Below are positions 52,051-60,932 of a DNA stretch of 64,000 nt, piece after piece. Made by a program: the position numbers and the translations under genes. The stretch's first letter is position 1; the number at the start of each line of letters is the position of its first letter. This DNA is from Thalassospira sp. TSL5-1 (GTDB taxonomy: Bacteria > Pseudomonadota > Alphaproteobacteria > Rhodospirillales > Thalassospiraceae): NCBI RefSeq assembly GCF_001907695.1, contig NZ_KV880638.1:558882-622881 (forward strand), given 5' to 3'. The notes beneath the pieces were generated by a model. It made no database searches. It worked only from the letters and a program-made list of their open reading frames with translations, and was not told where the DNA came from.

Positions 52051-52176
52051 TTGTCCCCCAACCAAAGCCAGTGCCTGTGTCCTGATGATACATCAAGCTG
52101 TTTTAAAAGACGCATAAATCCGTTGTCTTATAATTAGAACAGTTTATCTGTTTAAAGGGGGAGCTGGCGTTAGGGG

Positions 52177-53379
52177 GTGTTTGGAATGATCGACGAGAGA
52201 GAATTTGGCCTTCTAAATCCGATGATACCGGCATTATACGAGGCAGCGATTTCGCCGGAATTGTGGACAGAGCGCCTTGACTGGTTGACCGGTATATTGC
52301 GCAGCAAGAACATTGTTCTGGTGCATATTGAAAACATTCGCCCGGAAATTTCCGATTATTCCTTTCATGCCAACAGCTTGATCACGCCGGAAATGACGGC
52401 CGAATATCTGCGACTTGGTTTGAACCATAATGATGGCTCGGCCTATTTTCATCAGCTTGATCTGTACGAATTTTCAGTCGGCGACGAAATGCGTCACCGT
52501 AACGGGGACATGTCCCCGTCGCGTTTTTATCCGTGGCTTGAAAAAGTTGTCGGCTGTAATCTGGCAGCGGGGTTGTGTCTGTCAAATGACCCGTCTGGCT
52601 ATGATATTTTAATCACCCATTATCGTGATGACGGGCCTTTTGTCCCGCATGAAGCGGCCCGTATGCTGCGCATTATCGGCCCCCATCTGACAAAGGTTCT
52701 GGAAATGAACCGGCCGGTCAATCTTTTGCGGCACCGTTACGGCGCATTTCTTGATGTGCTGGACCGTTTGCGGATCGGGGTGGGCATTGTCACGGCGGGA
52801 TCAGAACTGGTCCTTGCCAATGAAGAATTCAATCGCATCGTTTCAACCGGTGACAGCCTGGTGTTGGGGACTGGGGCCAGTCTGTCGGCGCACGATGACC
52901 ATGATGCGCGTTTTTTGCGCGATGCCATCTTAAAGCTAAGCCGCAAGGACCATTTAAGTAAGGTATCGCAAAGCATTCGCCTTGGCAGCCGGATTAATGA
53001 AAACAGCGCCTATTTGCTGGATCTGTCGCCCTTGCGCGAAACCCGTGGCGCTTTTGGCGGGCAGTTTTCCGGTGTGCTGGTAACCGTGGTGGACCCGTTT
53101 TGGTACACTGATTTGAATGTGGGTCTGATGCGTCAGCATTATAAATTGACCACAACCGAGATCGATGTTTTTGACGCGGTTCTGCGCGGATTAAGCAACA
53201 ATGATATTGCCGATCATTTGGGCAAGGGACGTGAAACTGTCAAATCCCAGCTGGCCAGCATTTTTCGTAAAACCGGGGCCAGTGACCGGCTGGAGCTTGT
53301 GCGCCTTGCTGTTCAGCTGATCATTCCGCTAAACGATGACGGCGACACCCAAAAACCGGCGATTGGACGGGGTCTTTAA
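52177..53379 (+). CDS. LuxR-type transcriptional regulator
   Basis: A 400-residue regulator with a C-terminal LuxR/GerE helix-turn-helix (LTTTEIDVFDAVLRGLSNND, then HLGKGRETVKSQLASIFRKT). The N-terminal 310 residues contain no recognisable receiver domain or autoinducer domain; a PAS-like sensor fold is possible around 190-300 (DVLDRLRIGVGIVTAGSELV). Start is a GTG, or an ATG three codons later. Monocistronic, targets unknown. Confidence 0.85.
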   Translation: MFGMIDEREFGLLNPMIPALYEAAISPELWTERLDWLTGILRSKNIVLVHIENIRPEISDYSFHANSLITPEMTAEYLRLGLNHNDGSAYFHQLDLYEFSVGDEMRHRNGDMSPSRFYPWLEKVVGCNLAAGLCLSNDPSGYDILITHYRDDGPFVPHEAARMLRIIGPHLTKVLEMNRPVNLLRHRYGAFLDVLDRLRIGVGIVTAGSELVLANEEFNRIVSTGDSLVLGTGASLSAHDDHDARFLRDAILKLSRKDHLSKVSQSIRLGSRINENSAYLLDLSPLRETRGAFGGQFSGVLVTVVDPFWYTDLNVGLMRQHYKLTTTEIDVFDAVLRGLSNNDIADHLGKGRETVKSQLASIFRKTGASDRLELVRLAVQLIIPLNDDGDTQKPAIGRGL

Positions 53380-53482
53380 AATGGGCTGGCCGGTTATGGC
53401 CCGGTCGTTTTGTTTGCGGGGCTTGATATTTCATCGACCGGGCCCTTGGTCGTGCTTGTATATGCTGTGCCGTGAAGGATGA

Positions 53483-54094
53483 TCAGCTGGCACCCTGACC
53501 AAGATCGATCACGTAATCTTCGACCATGCCGCGTTTTTTGTGGACCTTGGTGAATTTGATCGGCCATTTGCTGTCGGGGGAATAAAACCAACTGCGGGTG
53601 TTTGAGGCATCTTTGCAAATGACTTCATAGGTCGGGATGGTTTTGGTGCCAACCGTGACCATTGCGGTTCCGACAACCCTACAATCGCGTGTTGCGGTCC
53701 ATGTGTCTTTGCCGTCTGTGCCTTCAATTTCAAAGGATTCCATCGCACCAGGCTTCAACGGCCAGATATCGCCTGTCTGGACAACTTTTTGTACGCCGTT
53801 TGATCCGGCGCAATTGGTCCATTTGGTGTCGGGGCTTATGAAGTCTGTGCCCTCTGATGTGCAGCCGGCATTGGGCCCTTCGGTAATTTCAAACATTAAA
53901 CGGTCGGCATTTTTGCCGGTAACGGTCAGTGTTTCTTTGTTGCCATTGCGGTAATAGGCATAGGTGTCACCGACGGCAAGGTCCGGTTTGGCCAGCGACA
54001 GCAGGCTGACCTGGCTGTTGCGCACAACATTGCTGCTTGTCTGACAGGCCGCCAGCCCCATCAGCATGGCAAAAGGAATAATCAGTTTTTTCAT
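53483..54094 (-). CDS. Lipoprotein of unknown function
   Basis: A 203-residue lipoprotein: signal MKKLIIPFAMLMGLAAC with a clean lipobox (LAAC). The mature part is beta-rich (VGDTYAYYRNGNKETLTVTG; DTWTATRDCRVVGTAMVTVG) and contains four further cysteines. The open frame begins seven codons upstream but the Met at the signal peptide is the obvious start. No family recognised; it is divergent from the PAS protein gene. Confidence 0.82.
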   Translation of the reverse strand: MKKLIIPFAMLMGLAACQTSSNVVRNSQVSLLSLAKPDLAVGDTYAYYRNGNKETLTVTGKNADRLMFEITEGPNAGCTSEGTDFISPDTKWTNCAGSNGVQKVVQTGDIWPLKPGAMESFEIEGTDGKDTWTATRDCRVVGTAMVTVGTKTIPTYEVICKDASNTRSWFYSPDSKWPIKFTKVHKKRGMVEDYVIDLGQGAS

Positions 54095-54194
54095 CAAAGT
54101 CTCCCTGGTGTTCAAAACCCGGCCTGCCTTGTCCCCAAATGCAGGCCACGCGGGTTTGCTCCCGGTTATTCAACGCGATTTTAACCTGGTGCAA

Positions 54195-54212
54195 ATCCCC
54201 CATGTGGGGGAT
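54195..54212. promoter_or_regulatory. Palindrome in the lipoprotein / PAS intergenic region
   Basis: ATCCCCC-ATGT-GGGGGAT is a perfect 7+4+7 inverted repeat between divergent genes. It has no T run, so an operator or RNA hairpin is more likely than a terminator. Confidence 0.45.
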
Positions 54213-54362
54213 ATGGCAGCGATTTTTCGTCTGCGTGTGCCATATTCGGCGCACCGTGCCAGTTGCATCCCGGCGGCATTCTGCTGATATCCTGGCAGCA
54301 TCCCTATGGTTTCGGATGGAGATTTGTGGAATTACTCTAATTTCGACAAGGGGTGTTAGGCG

Positions 54363-54455
54363 ATGATCAAGAGTAAAATTTACGTTGGTATGATGTCGTG
54401 TTCGCGGTACACCTTATTCTTAATGGCAGGCATTGCCGGGGCCGCTATTGGCTGA
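54363..54455 (+). CDS. Possible 30-residue hydrophobic peptide
   Basis: ATG-initiated frame encoding a basic start (MIKSKIYVGMM) and a hydrophobic C-terminal half (LFLMAGIAGAAIG). The size and layout resemble small membrane peptides. AAGGGG lies 13 bases upstream, a long spacing. Expression is unproven. Confidence 0.25.
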   Translation: MIKSKIYVGMMSCSRYTLFLMAGIAGAAIG

Positions 54456-54481
54456 ATGAAAATAGAGACCAGGGAAGAAGC

Positions 54482-55015
54482 GTGACAGAAAAACGATCAC
54501 ATGTGCAGCCAACAGGCGTTGAACGCCATTTTGGTGCCGATGAACTGATTGTCAGCAAAACCGACCTGAAGGGCCGGATCACCTATGCCAATGATGTGTT
54601 CTTGCGTGTCGCCGATTACGCCGAGGAAGAACTTTTAGGGCAGCCCCACTCGATTATCCGTCATCCGGACATGCCGCGTTGCGTGTTTCAGTTGTTATGG
54701 TCTGAAATCGAAGCCGGGCGCGAGATTTTTGCCTATGTCGTCAATCTGGCAAAAAACGGGGATCATTACTGGGTTTATGCCCATGTAACGCCCAGCTTTG
54801 ACCCGCATGGAACCATCACGGGCTATCATTCCAACCGTCGTGTGCCAGAAGCAGGGGTGGTCGATAAAGTTGTCAAACCGCTTTATGCCGAATTGCGCAA
54901 AATCGAGGAAAGCCAGCCCAGCCGCAAGGACGGCATGAATATGGCGGCACGCGCAATGGCGCAAAAGGTCAAGGATCTGGGCCTTGATTACGACCAGTTT
55001 GTGCAAAGCCTGTAA
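54482..55015 (+). CDS. Aer-like PAS sensor protein without signalling domain
   Basis: A 177-residue cytoplasmic protein consisting of an Aer-type PAS domain (GRITYANDVFLRVADYAEEEL, SIIRHPDMPRCVF, KNGDHYWVYAHVTP, GYHSNRRVPE) and a short C-terminal helical tail. Aer PAS domains bind FAD and sense redox state for energy taxis. No HAMP, membrane or methyl-accepting part is present; a soluble chemoreceptor gene starts 25 bases downstream, so the pair probably works as a split Aer. GTG start, with GGGAAGAAGC upstream; an upstream in-frame ATG exists but gives no sensible sequence. Confidence 0.87.
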   Translation: MTEKRSHVQPTGVERHFGADELIVSKTDLKGRITYANDVFLRVADYAEEELLGQPHSIIRHPDMPRCVFQLLWSEIEAGREIFAYVVNLAKNGDHYWVYAHVTPSFDPHGTITGYHSNRRVPEAGVVDKVVKPLYAELRKIEESQPSRKDGMNMAARAMAQKVKDLGLDYDQFVQSL

Positions 55016-55040
55016 GTAACGTTAAAGCCGAGGTTAGAAG

Positions 55041-56219
55041 ATGTCCCTGTTTGGCGGGTCTACAAAGTCGGGAATTCAAAAGGCGCTGGAAGTGGTCGAG
55101 GCGGCGGCAAATGGCGACTATGAGCAGCGAATCACCCATGTTGACAGCCATCCGCAAATGCGTGACCTGTTTAATGCGATCAACCGGCTGATTGACCGTA
55201 ATGATGCGTTTTTGCGCGAAAGCGCCGCCTCGATGGCGGCGGTGGCCGAAAACCGGTATTACCGGCGCATCGTCGAAACCGGCCTTGTCGGGTCTTATTT
55301 GACGTCGGCACGCGAAATCAATGGTGCCACCAGCATGATCGAGCAGAAACTGGGCGGGTTCCAAAAGGTTGTCGATGATTTCCGCAGCGGTTCTTTTGGC
55401 GCGGTGGACCGCATTGCCGACGCATCGGTCGCGCTGGAAGGCGCATCGGATGATGCCAGCCGTATCGCCCAGGAAACCAGCAGCCGGTCAATGGCGGTGG
55501 CGGCGGCAGCCCGCCAGACAGCAGATAACGTATCGGGTGTTTCCGAAGCCTCCGAGGAACTGAACCATTCCATTCGCGATGTTAGCGAGCAGGCGCGGGA
55601 ATCGGTTGATATTGCGCACCGTGCCAATGGCCTGGCGCGCGAAACCGATGGCCGCATCGGCCAGCTTGAAACCGCCGCGGTCGAGATTGTCGAGGTTGTC
55701 AGCTTCATTCGTGATATTGCCGCCCAAACCAACCTTCTGGCCCTGAATGCCACCATCGAGGCCGCCCGCGCGGGCGAGGCGGGCAAAGGCTTTGCCGTGG
55801 TTGCCAACGAGGTCAAGGGGCTCGCCAATCAGACCAGCAAGGCCACCGAAAGCATCGAGGAAAAAGTTCAGGATATTCAAACCGCGATCGAGCTTTCGGT
55901 CGGATCAATTCGCGAGATTGCCGGGGTAATTGATGATCTTGCTGCGCGTTCGGACCTGATTTCAACCAATGTGCAGACACAAACGTCGCTTTCCAGTGAT
56001 ATGATCCACAATGTTGAACAGGCGTCGGGCGGGGCGCGCGAAGTGACCGATAATATTTCGGTTGTTTCTGATATGACGTCGCAAACCGGGCAGGCCGCCC
56101 AAACCACCCGCGAAATGGCAACCGATCTTGCCCGCCAGGCCGAAAGCCTGCGTAGCCAGCTTGGCAGTTTTCTCGATAATATTACAAAAGTACTGTATAC
56201 TTCAGAGCGTAAAAAATAA
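55041..56219 (+). CDS. Soluble methyl-accepting chemotaxis protein
   Basis: A 392-residue cytoplasmic chemoreceptor without membrane helices. The N-terminal 120 residues look like HAMP-type helices ([36 protein letters not shown]), the rest is the signalling coiled coil with the conserved hairpin tip [20 protein letters not shown] followed by [20 protein letters not shown]. It lacks a sensor, which the preceding PAS protein could provide. AGGTTAGAAG precedes the ATG. No che genes are in the window. Confidence 0.93.
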   Translation: MSLFGGSTKSGIQKALEVVEAAANGDYEQRITHVDSHPQMRDLFNAINRLIDRNDAFLRESAASMAAVAENRYYRRIVETGLVGSYLTSAREINGATSMIEQKLGGFQKVVDDFRSGSFGAVDRIADASVALEGASDDASRIAQETSSRSMAVAAAARQTADNVSGVSEASEELNHSIRDVSEQARESVDIAHRANGLARETDGRIGQLETAAVEIVEVVSFIRDIAAQTNLLALNATIEAARAGEAGKGFAVVANEVKGLANQTSKATESIEEKVQDIQTAIELSVGSIREIAGVIDDLAARSDLISTNVQTQTSLSSDMIHNVEQASGGAREVTDNISVVSDMTSQTGQAAQTTREMATDLARQAESLRSQLGSFLDNITKVLYTSERKK

Positions 56220-56281
56220 TCCGCAAGTAAATCTCCGGTATGTATTCGGGCCGGTCAGGGCTTGTGGAGCGGACCGGGGAT

Positions 56282-57394
56282 ATGACAATGCGGGTGTTTT
56301 TCAATGCACGTCATGACGCCCATGACGTTAAATCGGAGTTTTATCACGGCCATACGATCCCGCCGCTTGATGATCCACGGCGGATGGGCATCATTCGTGA
56401 TGCCCTGGCCCATAAAATTTCCGCCCGTCTTGTGGACCCCACCGATCATGGGATGGCCCCGATTTGCGCTGTGCATGATACGGGGTATCTTCAGTTTCTG
56501 GCCCATGCCTGGCACGACTGGCAAGAGGCCGGTTATGATGGCGATGCCATCCCCGCGATTTGGCCTGCGCGCTGCCTGAATGACGGTGATACAAATTTGT
56601 ATCAGCCTGCCGTCAAAAATGGTAACAGTGCCGCACAATCACCCGCGACAATTCATATCCTCAAAAAGCTGGGATATTATGCCTATGCCATTGATACCCC
56701 GATTGGCGAGGGTAGCTGGCAGGCCGCCTATTGGGGCGCACAAACTGCCATTTCGGCAGCCGACGCGGTATTGCAGGATGGTGAAGCCGCCTTCTGCCTG
56801 GGGCGTCCGGCGGGGCATCATGCCCATGCCGCACGCTATGGCGGATATTGCCTGTTAAACAATGCTGCCATTGCCGCGCAGCATATGCGGGCACAGGGCG
56901 TCGCACGCATTGCTATTCTGGATATTGACCAGGATCACGGCGATGGTACCCAGCAGATATTTTATCAGCGCAGTGATGTATTAACCGTATCCATCCATGC
57001 CCATCCGGATAGTCATTTTCCCTTTTTTACCGGCTATGCTCGTGAACAGGGGGCAGATGCAGGATATGGTGCCAATTTGAACCTTCCCCTTGCCGATGGC
57101 GTCGGGTTTGAAGGATTTGAGGCCGCGATGGCGCAGGCAGCGGCAAAAATTGCCCGTTTTAATGCCGACATGCTGATTGTATCGCTGGGTGTTAATGGCC
57201 ACGAATTTGAACCTTTTGGTCGCCTCGACCTGACGACAGCCGATTATGAAAAAATCGGCGGGCAGATTGCCCAAATTGGCCTTCGCACCCTGTTTGTCAT
57301 GGAAGGGGGCTATGCCCATGATGTGATCGGGCAAAATGTTGCGGCGGTACTGGCGGGGTATTTGGCGGGTGTTGGCGGTGCAGCCGAACGTTAA
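56282..57394 (+). CDS. Histone deacetylase-fold amidohydrolase with altered zinc-site residues
   Basis: A 370-residue member of the arginase/deacetylase fold (acetylpolyamine amidohydrolase and HDAC group). The His-His pair of the active site is intact (GRPAGHHAHAARYGG, His179/180), as is the Tyr of MEGGYAHD (Tyr344). But the usual DxDxHHG motif reads DIDQDHGDG: Asp216 is kept, while position 218, normally the zinc ligand His, is Asp; and the second Asp ligand, normally in SLGxD, is Asn305 (SLGVNGHEFEPF). The start is set at the Met before TMRVFFNARHD. Whether it still hydrolyses acetyl amides is open. It is convergent with the LysR gene. Confidence 0.85.
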   Translation: MTMRVFFNARHDAHDVKSEFYHGHTIPPLDDPRRMGIIRDALAHKISARLVDPTDHGMAPICAVHDTGYLQFLAHAWHDWQEAGYDGDAIPAIWPARCLNDGDTNLYQPAVKNGNSAAQSPATIHILKKLGYYAYAIDTPIGEGSWQAAYWGAQTAISAADAVLQDGEAAFCLGRPAGHHAHAARYGGYCLLNNAAIAAQHMRAQGVARIAILDIDQDHGDGTQQIFYQRSDVLTVSIHAHPDSHFPFFTGYAREQGADAGYGANLNLPLADGVGFEGFEAAMAQAAAKIARFNADMLIVSLGVNGHEFEPFGRLDLTTADYEKIGGQIAQIGLRTLFVMEGGYAHDVIGQNVAAVLAGYLAGVGGAAER

Positions 57395-57416
57395 GTCTGT
57401 GCTCTGTGACGTCGAG

Positions 57417-58316
57417 TTATGACGGATCGGTTGGCGAAGCGGGGTAAATCTCCCGGACAATTTCCAGCCAGGCGCGGGCAGCGTGCGATAAAAAGCCGTT
57501 TTGCCGCCAGATCATCGCCATGTCCCATTGGGTGTCGGGTTCATTAAGCTCGATATAGCGCACGTTAGGATGCGGGCGTTGCCGGGCGATCATGCGGGGC
57601 AAAAAGCTGACCCCCAGATTGGCGGCAACCAGCTCGGTGATGAAATCGATCTGGCTGCTGCGTGCGGCAATGTCGGGTTCGATATTTTTGCGCCGTGCCG
57701 CGGTAATCAGCACACGGTTCAGGGCAAACCCCTTTTCAAACAGGATCAGCGCGGTATCGGCCAGGTCCTCAAACCTTATGCGGGTTTTATGGGCGGCCTC
57801 GTGCGTGGCCGGCAGCAGGGCGACAAGGGGTTCGCACCGGACAGGTTGAAAGGCAAAGCCGGCCATTGTTGGCAACAGTGATGCCCCCAGTTCGATATCG
57901 CCGCTTTCAAGCATTTCTTCTAATCTGGTACTGCCCTGTTCAACCAGGCGAATATCAATGCCGGGGAAGCGTTTGCGATAGATGGCAAAAACCGGGGCAA
58001 ACAGTGTGTTGCTGCCAATGGGGGGCAGCCCCAAATGCAGGGCCCCGCGTTTCAGGCCACGAATTTCATCCAGTTCGGCCAGCAGGTCTTCGCGTTCTGC
58101 CAGGATGCGCAGTGCGCGGGCATAAACAACTTCGCCTGCCGCCGTCATGCGGCTACTGTGGCCGATGCGCTCCAGCAATGGAATGCCAATTTCGTCTTCA
58201 AGCTGGCGCACGGCCTTGCTGATGGCGGATTGAGTCACGAAAACGGTTTTTGCCGCCTGCGAAAACCCGCCCTGGCGAACAACCTCGACAAAGGCGCGAA
58301 GGGTTCGGATATCCAT
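57417..58316 (-). CDS. LysR-family regulator, likely controlling the CidA/LrgB pair
   Basis: A 299-residue LysR regulator: LRAFVEVVRQGGFSQAAKTV and TQSAISKAVRQLEDEIG form the DNA-binding domain, with an effector domain from residue 90. It is divergent from the CidA-type gene across an 88-base gap, the arrangement of CidR with cidAB, so acetate- or overflow-linked control is a reasonable guess. Confidence 0.92.
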   Translation of the reverse strand: MDIRTLRAFVEVVRQGGFSQAAKTVFVTQSAISKAVRQLEDEIGIPLLERIGHSSRMTAAGEVVYARALRILAEREDLLAELDEIRGLKRGALHLGLPPIGSNTLFAPVFAIYRKRFPGIDIRLVEQGSTRLEEMLESGDIELGASLLPTMAGFAFQPVRCEPLVALLPATHEAAHKTRIRFEDLADTALILFEKGFALNRVLITAARRKNIEPDIAARSSQIDFITELVAANLGVSFLPRMIARQRPHPNVRYIELNEPDTQWDMAMIWRQNGFLSHAARAWLEIVREIYPASPTDPS

Positions 58317-58404
58317 AATATTCCTATTGGGAATAGATTTGAGTAAATCAATTCATTTTTATCATAAAATGGATGGTTCTATGCTGTGGGTCAAGGAGAA
58401 CACC

Positions 58405-58977
58405 ATGACCCATCGTTTAAACAGCTTTTTTACCCCCTTCAGGAAATCGGATTCCGGCACGGCCAATGCCACCAATGCCGTCAATGACGCCGGGCGTGCC
58501 GCGCCTGTATCCCGTTTGCACGTTACCGGTGGGGCGGCAGGTTGTGCCAGCCCGGCAGTGCGCCCGGTGCTGCCGCTGGCCGGTTTGTCGGTGCGGGGGC
58601 GATATGTGTTGCGCCACAGTCCGATCCTGCAAATCGCGGCGATTTTTGCCTTTTGGCTGTTGGGCGAAGCGATTGTCCGTTTTGCGGGCATTCCCGTGCC
58701 GGGCGGCATTATTGGCATGGTGATTGTGTTTGTCCTGCTGGCCAGCCGCCGGATCAGCCTGCACAGCATGCGCCGCGGCGCACAATGGTATCTGGCGGAA
58801 ATGCTGCTGTTTTTTATTCCGGCCGTTTTGGCGCTTTTGAACCATCATGAACTGTTTGGCCTTTTGGGGGCCAAGGTGTTGCTGGTGATTTTGGGCAGTA
58901 CGGCGTCTGTCATTGCGGTGACGGCGCTGGTGATGGACCTGTTTATGCGGTTTCGGGGGCGGCATGGTCTGGTTTGA
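58405..58977 (+). CDS. CidA/LrgA-family holin-like membrane protein with N-terminal extension
   Basis: A 190-residue protein whose last 120 residues fit CidA/LrgA: four helices with LLGEAIVRFAGIPVPGGIIG, the family PxPGxxxGM signature. About 65 residues precede this, low-complexity and rich in Ala, Gly, Ser and Thr, and they are absent from standard CidA (about 120-130 residues). The ATG with AAGGAG 6 bases upstream supports the long form. The downstream lrgB-type gene overlaps its end by 14 bases. Such pairs are implicated in murein hydrolase control or in pyruvate/acetate transport. Confidence 0.88.
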   Translation: MTHRLNSFFTPFRKSDSGTANATNAVNDAGRAAPVSRLHVTGGAAGCASPAVRPVLPLAGLSVRGRYVLRHSPILQIAAIFAFWLLGEAIVRFAGIPVPGGIIGMVIVFVLLASRRISLHSMRRGAQWYLAEMLLFFIPAVLALLNHHELFGLLGAKVLLVILGSTASVIAVTALVMDLFMRFRGRHGLV

Positions 58978-59668
58978 AAACCCGGTGGTGCAGGGTGTTT
59001 TCTGGTCGTTTGCCACCATTGGATTTTATCTGGTCGCGCGCAAGCTGCACCGGCGCTGGCAACATGGCTGGTTAACCCCGCTTTTGATCACACCGGTAAT
59101 TTTGATGGCGCTGGCCTTGCTGCTGCATGAAAATTACAGCGATTATATTCGCGGAACCGGCTGGCTGGTGACGCTGCTGGGGCCGACAATGGTGGCCTTT
59201 GCCATCCCGATTTATGAACAGCGCAAATTCATTTTGCGCCACTGGCCGGTCCTGGCGGTGGGGGCAGTGGCCGGGAGTGCCACGGCCATGATCACCGGCT
59301 GGTGCCTGGCAACATTTTTGGGGCTGGATGGGGCCTTGCGGTTAAGTTTGCTGCCCCGATCCATCAGCACGCCTTTTGCAATGGAGGTTTCGGGCGATAT
59401 CGGCGGTATCCCGGATTTAACGGCTGTTTTTGTCGTGATTACCGGTGTCTTGGGGGCCGTTTTGGGTGAAATCATGCTGGCCCGCCTGCCGGTAAGCTCC
59501 AGCCTGGCGCGCGGTGCGGCGCTGGGGATGGGCGCACATGGCGCGGGTACGGCCAAGGCCCATGAAATTGGCACCGAGGAAGGATCAGTCGCCGGTTTGA
59601 TCATGGTGCTGGTTGGTCTTTTGAATGTACTGGTCGCACCGGCGATTGCGCTGTTTTTTCGCGGGTAA
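58964..59668 (+). CDS. LrgB/CidB-family membrane protein
   Basis: A 234-residue polytopic protein: TGWLVTLLGPTMVAFAIPIYEQ, LLPRSISTPFAMEVSGDIGG and GMGAHGAGTAKAHEIG are clear LrgB marks. It overlaps the CidA-type gene and forms a two-gene operon under the divergent LysR gene. It ends 11 bases from the convergent LysR gene. Confidence 0.93.
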   Translation: MVWFENPVVQGVFWSFATIGFYLVARKLHRRWQHGWLTPLLITPVILMALALLLHENYSDYIRGTGWLVTLLGPTMVAFAIPIYEQRKFILRHWPVLAVGAVAGSATAMITGWCLATFLGLDGALRLSLLPRSISTPFAMEVSGDIGGIPDLTAVFVVITGVLGAVLGEIMLARLPVSSSLARGAALGMGAHGAGTAKAHEIGTEEGSVAGLIMVLVGLLNVLVAPAIALFFRG

Positions 59669-59679
59669 CAATGGTTGCC

Positions 59680-60603
59680 TTAATCCGCGTTCAGTCTTTC
59701 CCAGGGCGGCGTGCCGCCAAATTCGGCAACCAGAAAATCAACAAAGGCGCGCACCCGTGTCGGCAGATAGCGATTTTCAGGATACAGCGTATATACCGCG
59801 TGTGATGGCGGTATGCAGTCGGGCAGCACGATTTTTAACGCACCGGACTGAATATGCGGCCCAACCTCCCACATGGATTTCAGGGCAATGCCGTGCCCGT
59901 CCAGGCACCAGCGGGTTAAAACCTCGCCATTGTCCGAATCCATTGAACCCGATACCGAAAGGGTGGTTGGGGCCTCGTCACCCTCGCGCTGCAATGTCCA
60001 TTGATATTGGCGCGAACCGGGAAAGCGCAGCAACAGGCAGTTATGATCCAGCAAGTCCGATGGCGTGCGCGGGGTGCCATTGCGCTTCAGGTAAGCCGGG
60101 CTTGCCACCAGCACCCGTTTGTTGGCTGCAAGTTTGCGCACAATTAGCGAGCTTTCCTTAAGCTCGGCAATGCGAATGGCAAGGTCCACCTTGTCCTGCA
60201 ACAGGTCCAGAAGCCGGTCGGACAGATGCAGGCGCACTTGCACATCAGGGTTTTTTTCAACGAATTTGGGAATGATCGGGGCGACGAACATATTACCAAA
60301 CGCCACCGGGCAGGTCACGGTCACGGGGCCACGGGTGGTGTTTTTCTGGTTGGCAATGGCGTTTTCGGCCTCTTCCATTTCGGCCAGAATACGCTGGCAA
60401 TGGCGATAATAAATGTCGCCTTCCGTCGTCAGGCCCACCCGTCGTGTGGTGCGGTTCAGCAAACGTACACCCAGCCGTTCTTCCAGCCGGGCAATGCGGT
60501 TTGACACCACCGCAGCGGAATGGCGCAATTCGCGCCCGGCGGCCGAAAGGTTGCCCAGTTCGGCAACACGGACAAAAATCTGGATGTCCTCAAAATCGGA
60601 CAT
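59680..60603 (-). CDS. LysR-family regulator next to puuD
   Basis: A 307-residue LysR regulator: DIQIFVRVAELGNLSAAGRELRH region, then AAVVSNRIARLEERLGVRLL. The subgroup (with RRVGLTTEGDIYYRHCQ) resembles DsdC/CrgA-type regulators common in proteobacteria. It is divergent from puuD across about 330 bases, so urate oxidation may be its target, though such regulators often act elsewhere. Confidence 0.9.
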   Translation of the reverse strand: MSDFEDIQIFVRVAELGNLSAAGRELRHSAAVVSNRIARLEERLGVRLLNRTTRRVGLTTEGDIYYRHCQRILAEMEEAENAIANQKNTTRGPVTVTCPVAFGNMFVAPIIPKFVEKNPDVQVRLHLSDRLLDLLQDKVDLAIRIAELKESSLIVRKLAANKRVLVASPAYLKRNGTPRTPSDLLDHNCLLLRFPGSRQYQWTLQREGDEAPTTLSVSGSMDSDNGEVLTRWCLDGHGIALKSMWEVGPHIQSGALKIVLPDCIPPSHAVYTLYPENRYLPTRVRAFVDFLVAEFGGTPPWERLNAD

Positions 60604-60932
60604 GGCACTATGATCTCACTCTTGTCGGTTTAAAGGCTGTTTTATCGGGCATTTTGACAGGTACCCGTATTTTTTGCTGCGATGGCGAAGCCCCTGACGG
60701 GCAGGGGAACCCTTCCGATACTGTGCCATTTTAAAAAATGTCTTGAAAGTCATTTCGATTATGCAGGCTTGCTAAATAATAGAGCGTCCGCCAGCCCTGT
60801 GTTAGGAAAATAGGGTTATAAGAATTCTGAAAACGCGCTTCATAATATGCTGCAAGGCAATATCAGGGACGGGAACCGGGGATGGGACGGCGCACATTGC
60901 GGTGCCCCCGGTAAGAGAGAGGGATCAAACAG
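60604..60932. promoter_or_regulatory. Divergent spacer between LysR gene and puuD
   Basis: 329 bases without a gene. A perfect hairpin CCCCTG-ACGGG-CAGGGG lies at 60691-60707. AT-rich stretches at 60720-60840 may hold the puuD promoter (TAAATAAT near 60771), but no clear -35/-10 pair stands out. Confidence 0.45.

Larger units (their letters stand above)
54095..54481. other. Spacer between lipoprotein gene and PAS/chemoreceptor genes
   Basis: 387 bases without a long gene. Contains the near-perfect hairpin/palindrome at 54195-54212 and a 30-codon open frame at 54363-54455, both listed separately; otherwise I see nothing in it. Confidence 0.5.

Noticed and set aside
53380-53482. Terminator after the LuxR-type gene
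   Set aside because: GGCC-rich sequence can pair in several short ways, but no stem with a proper T run stands out.
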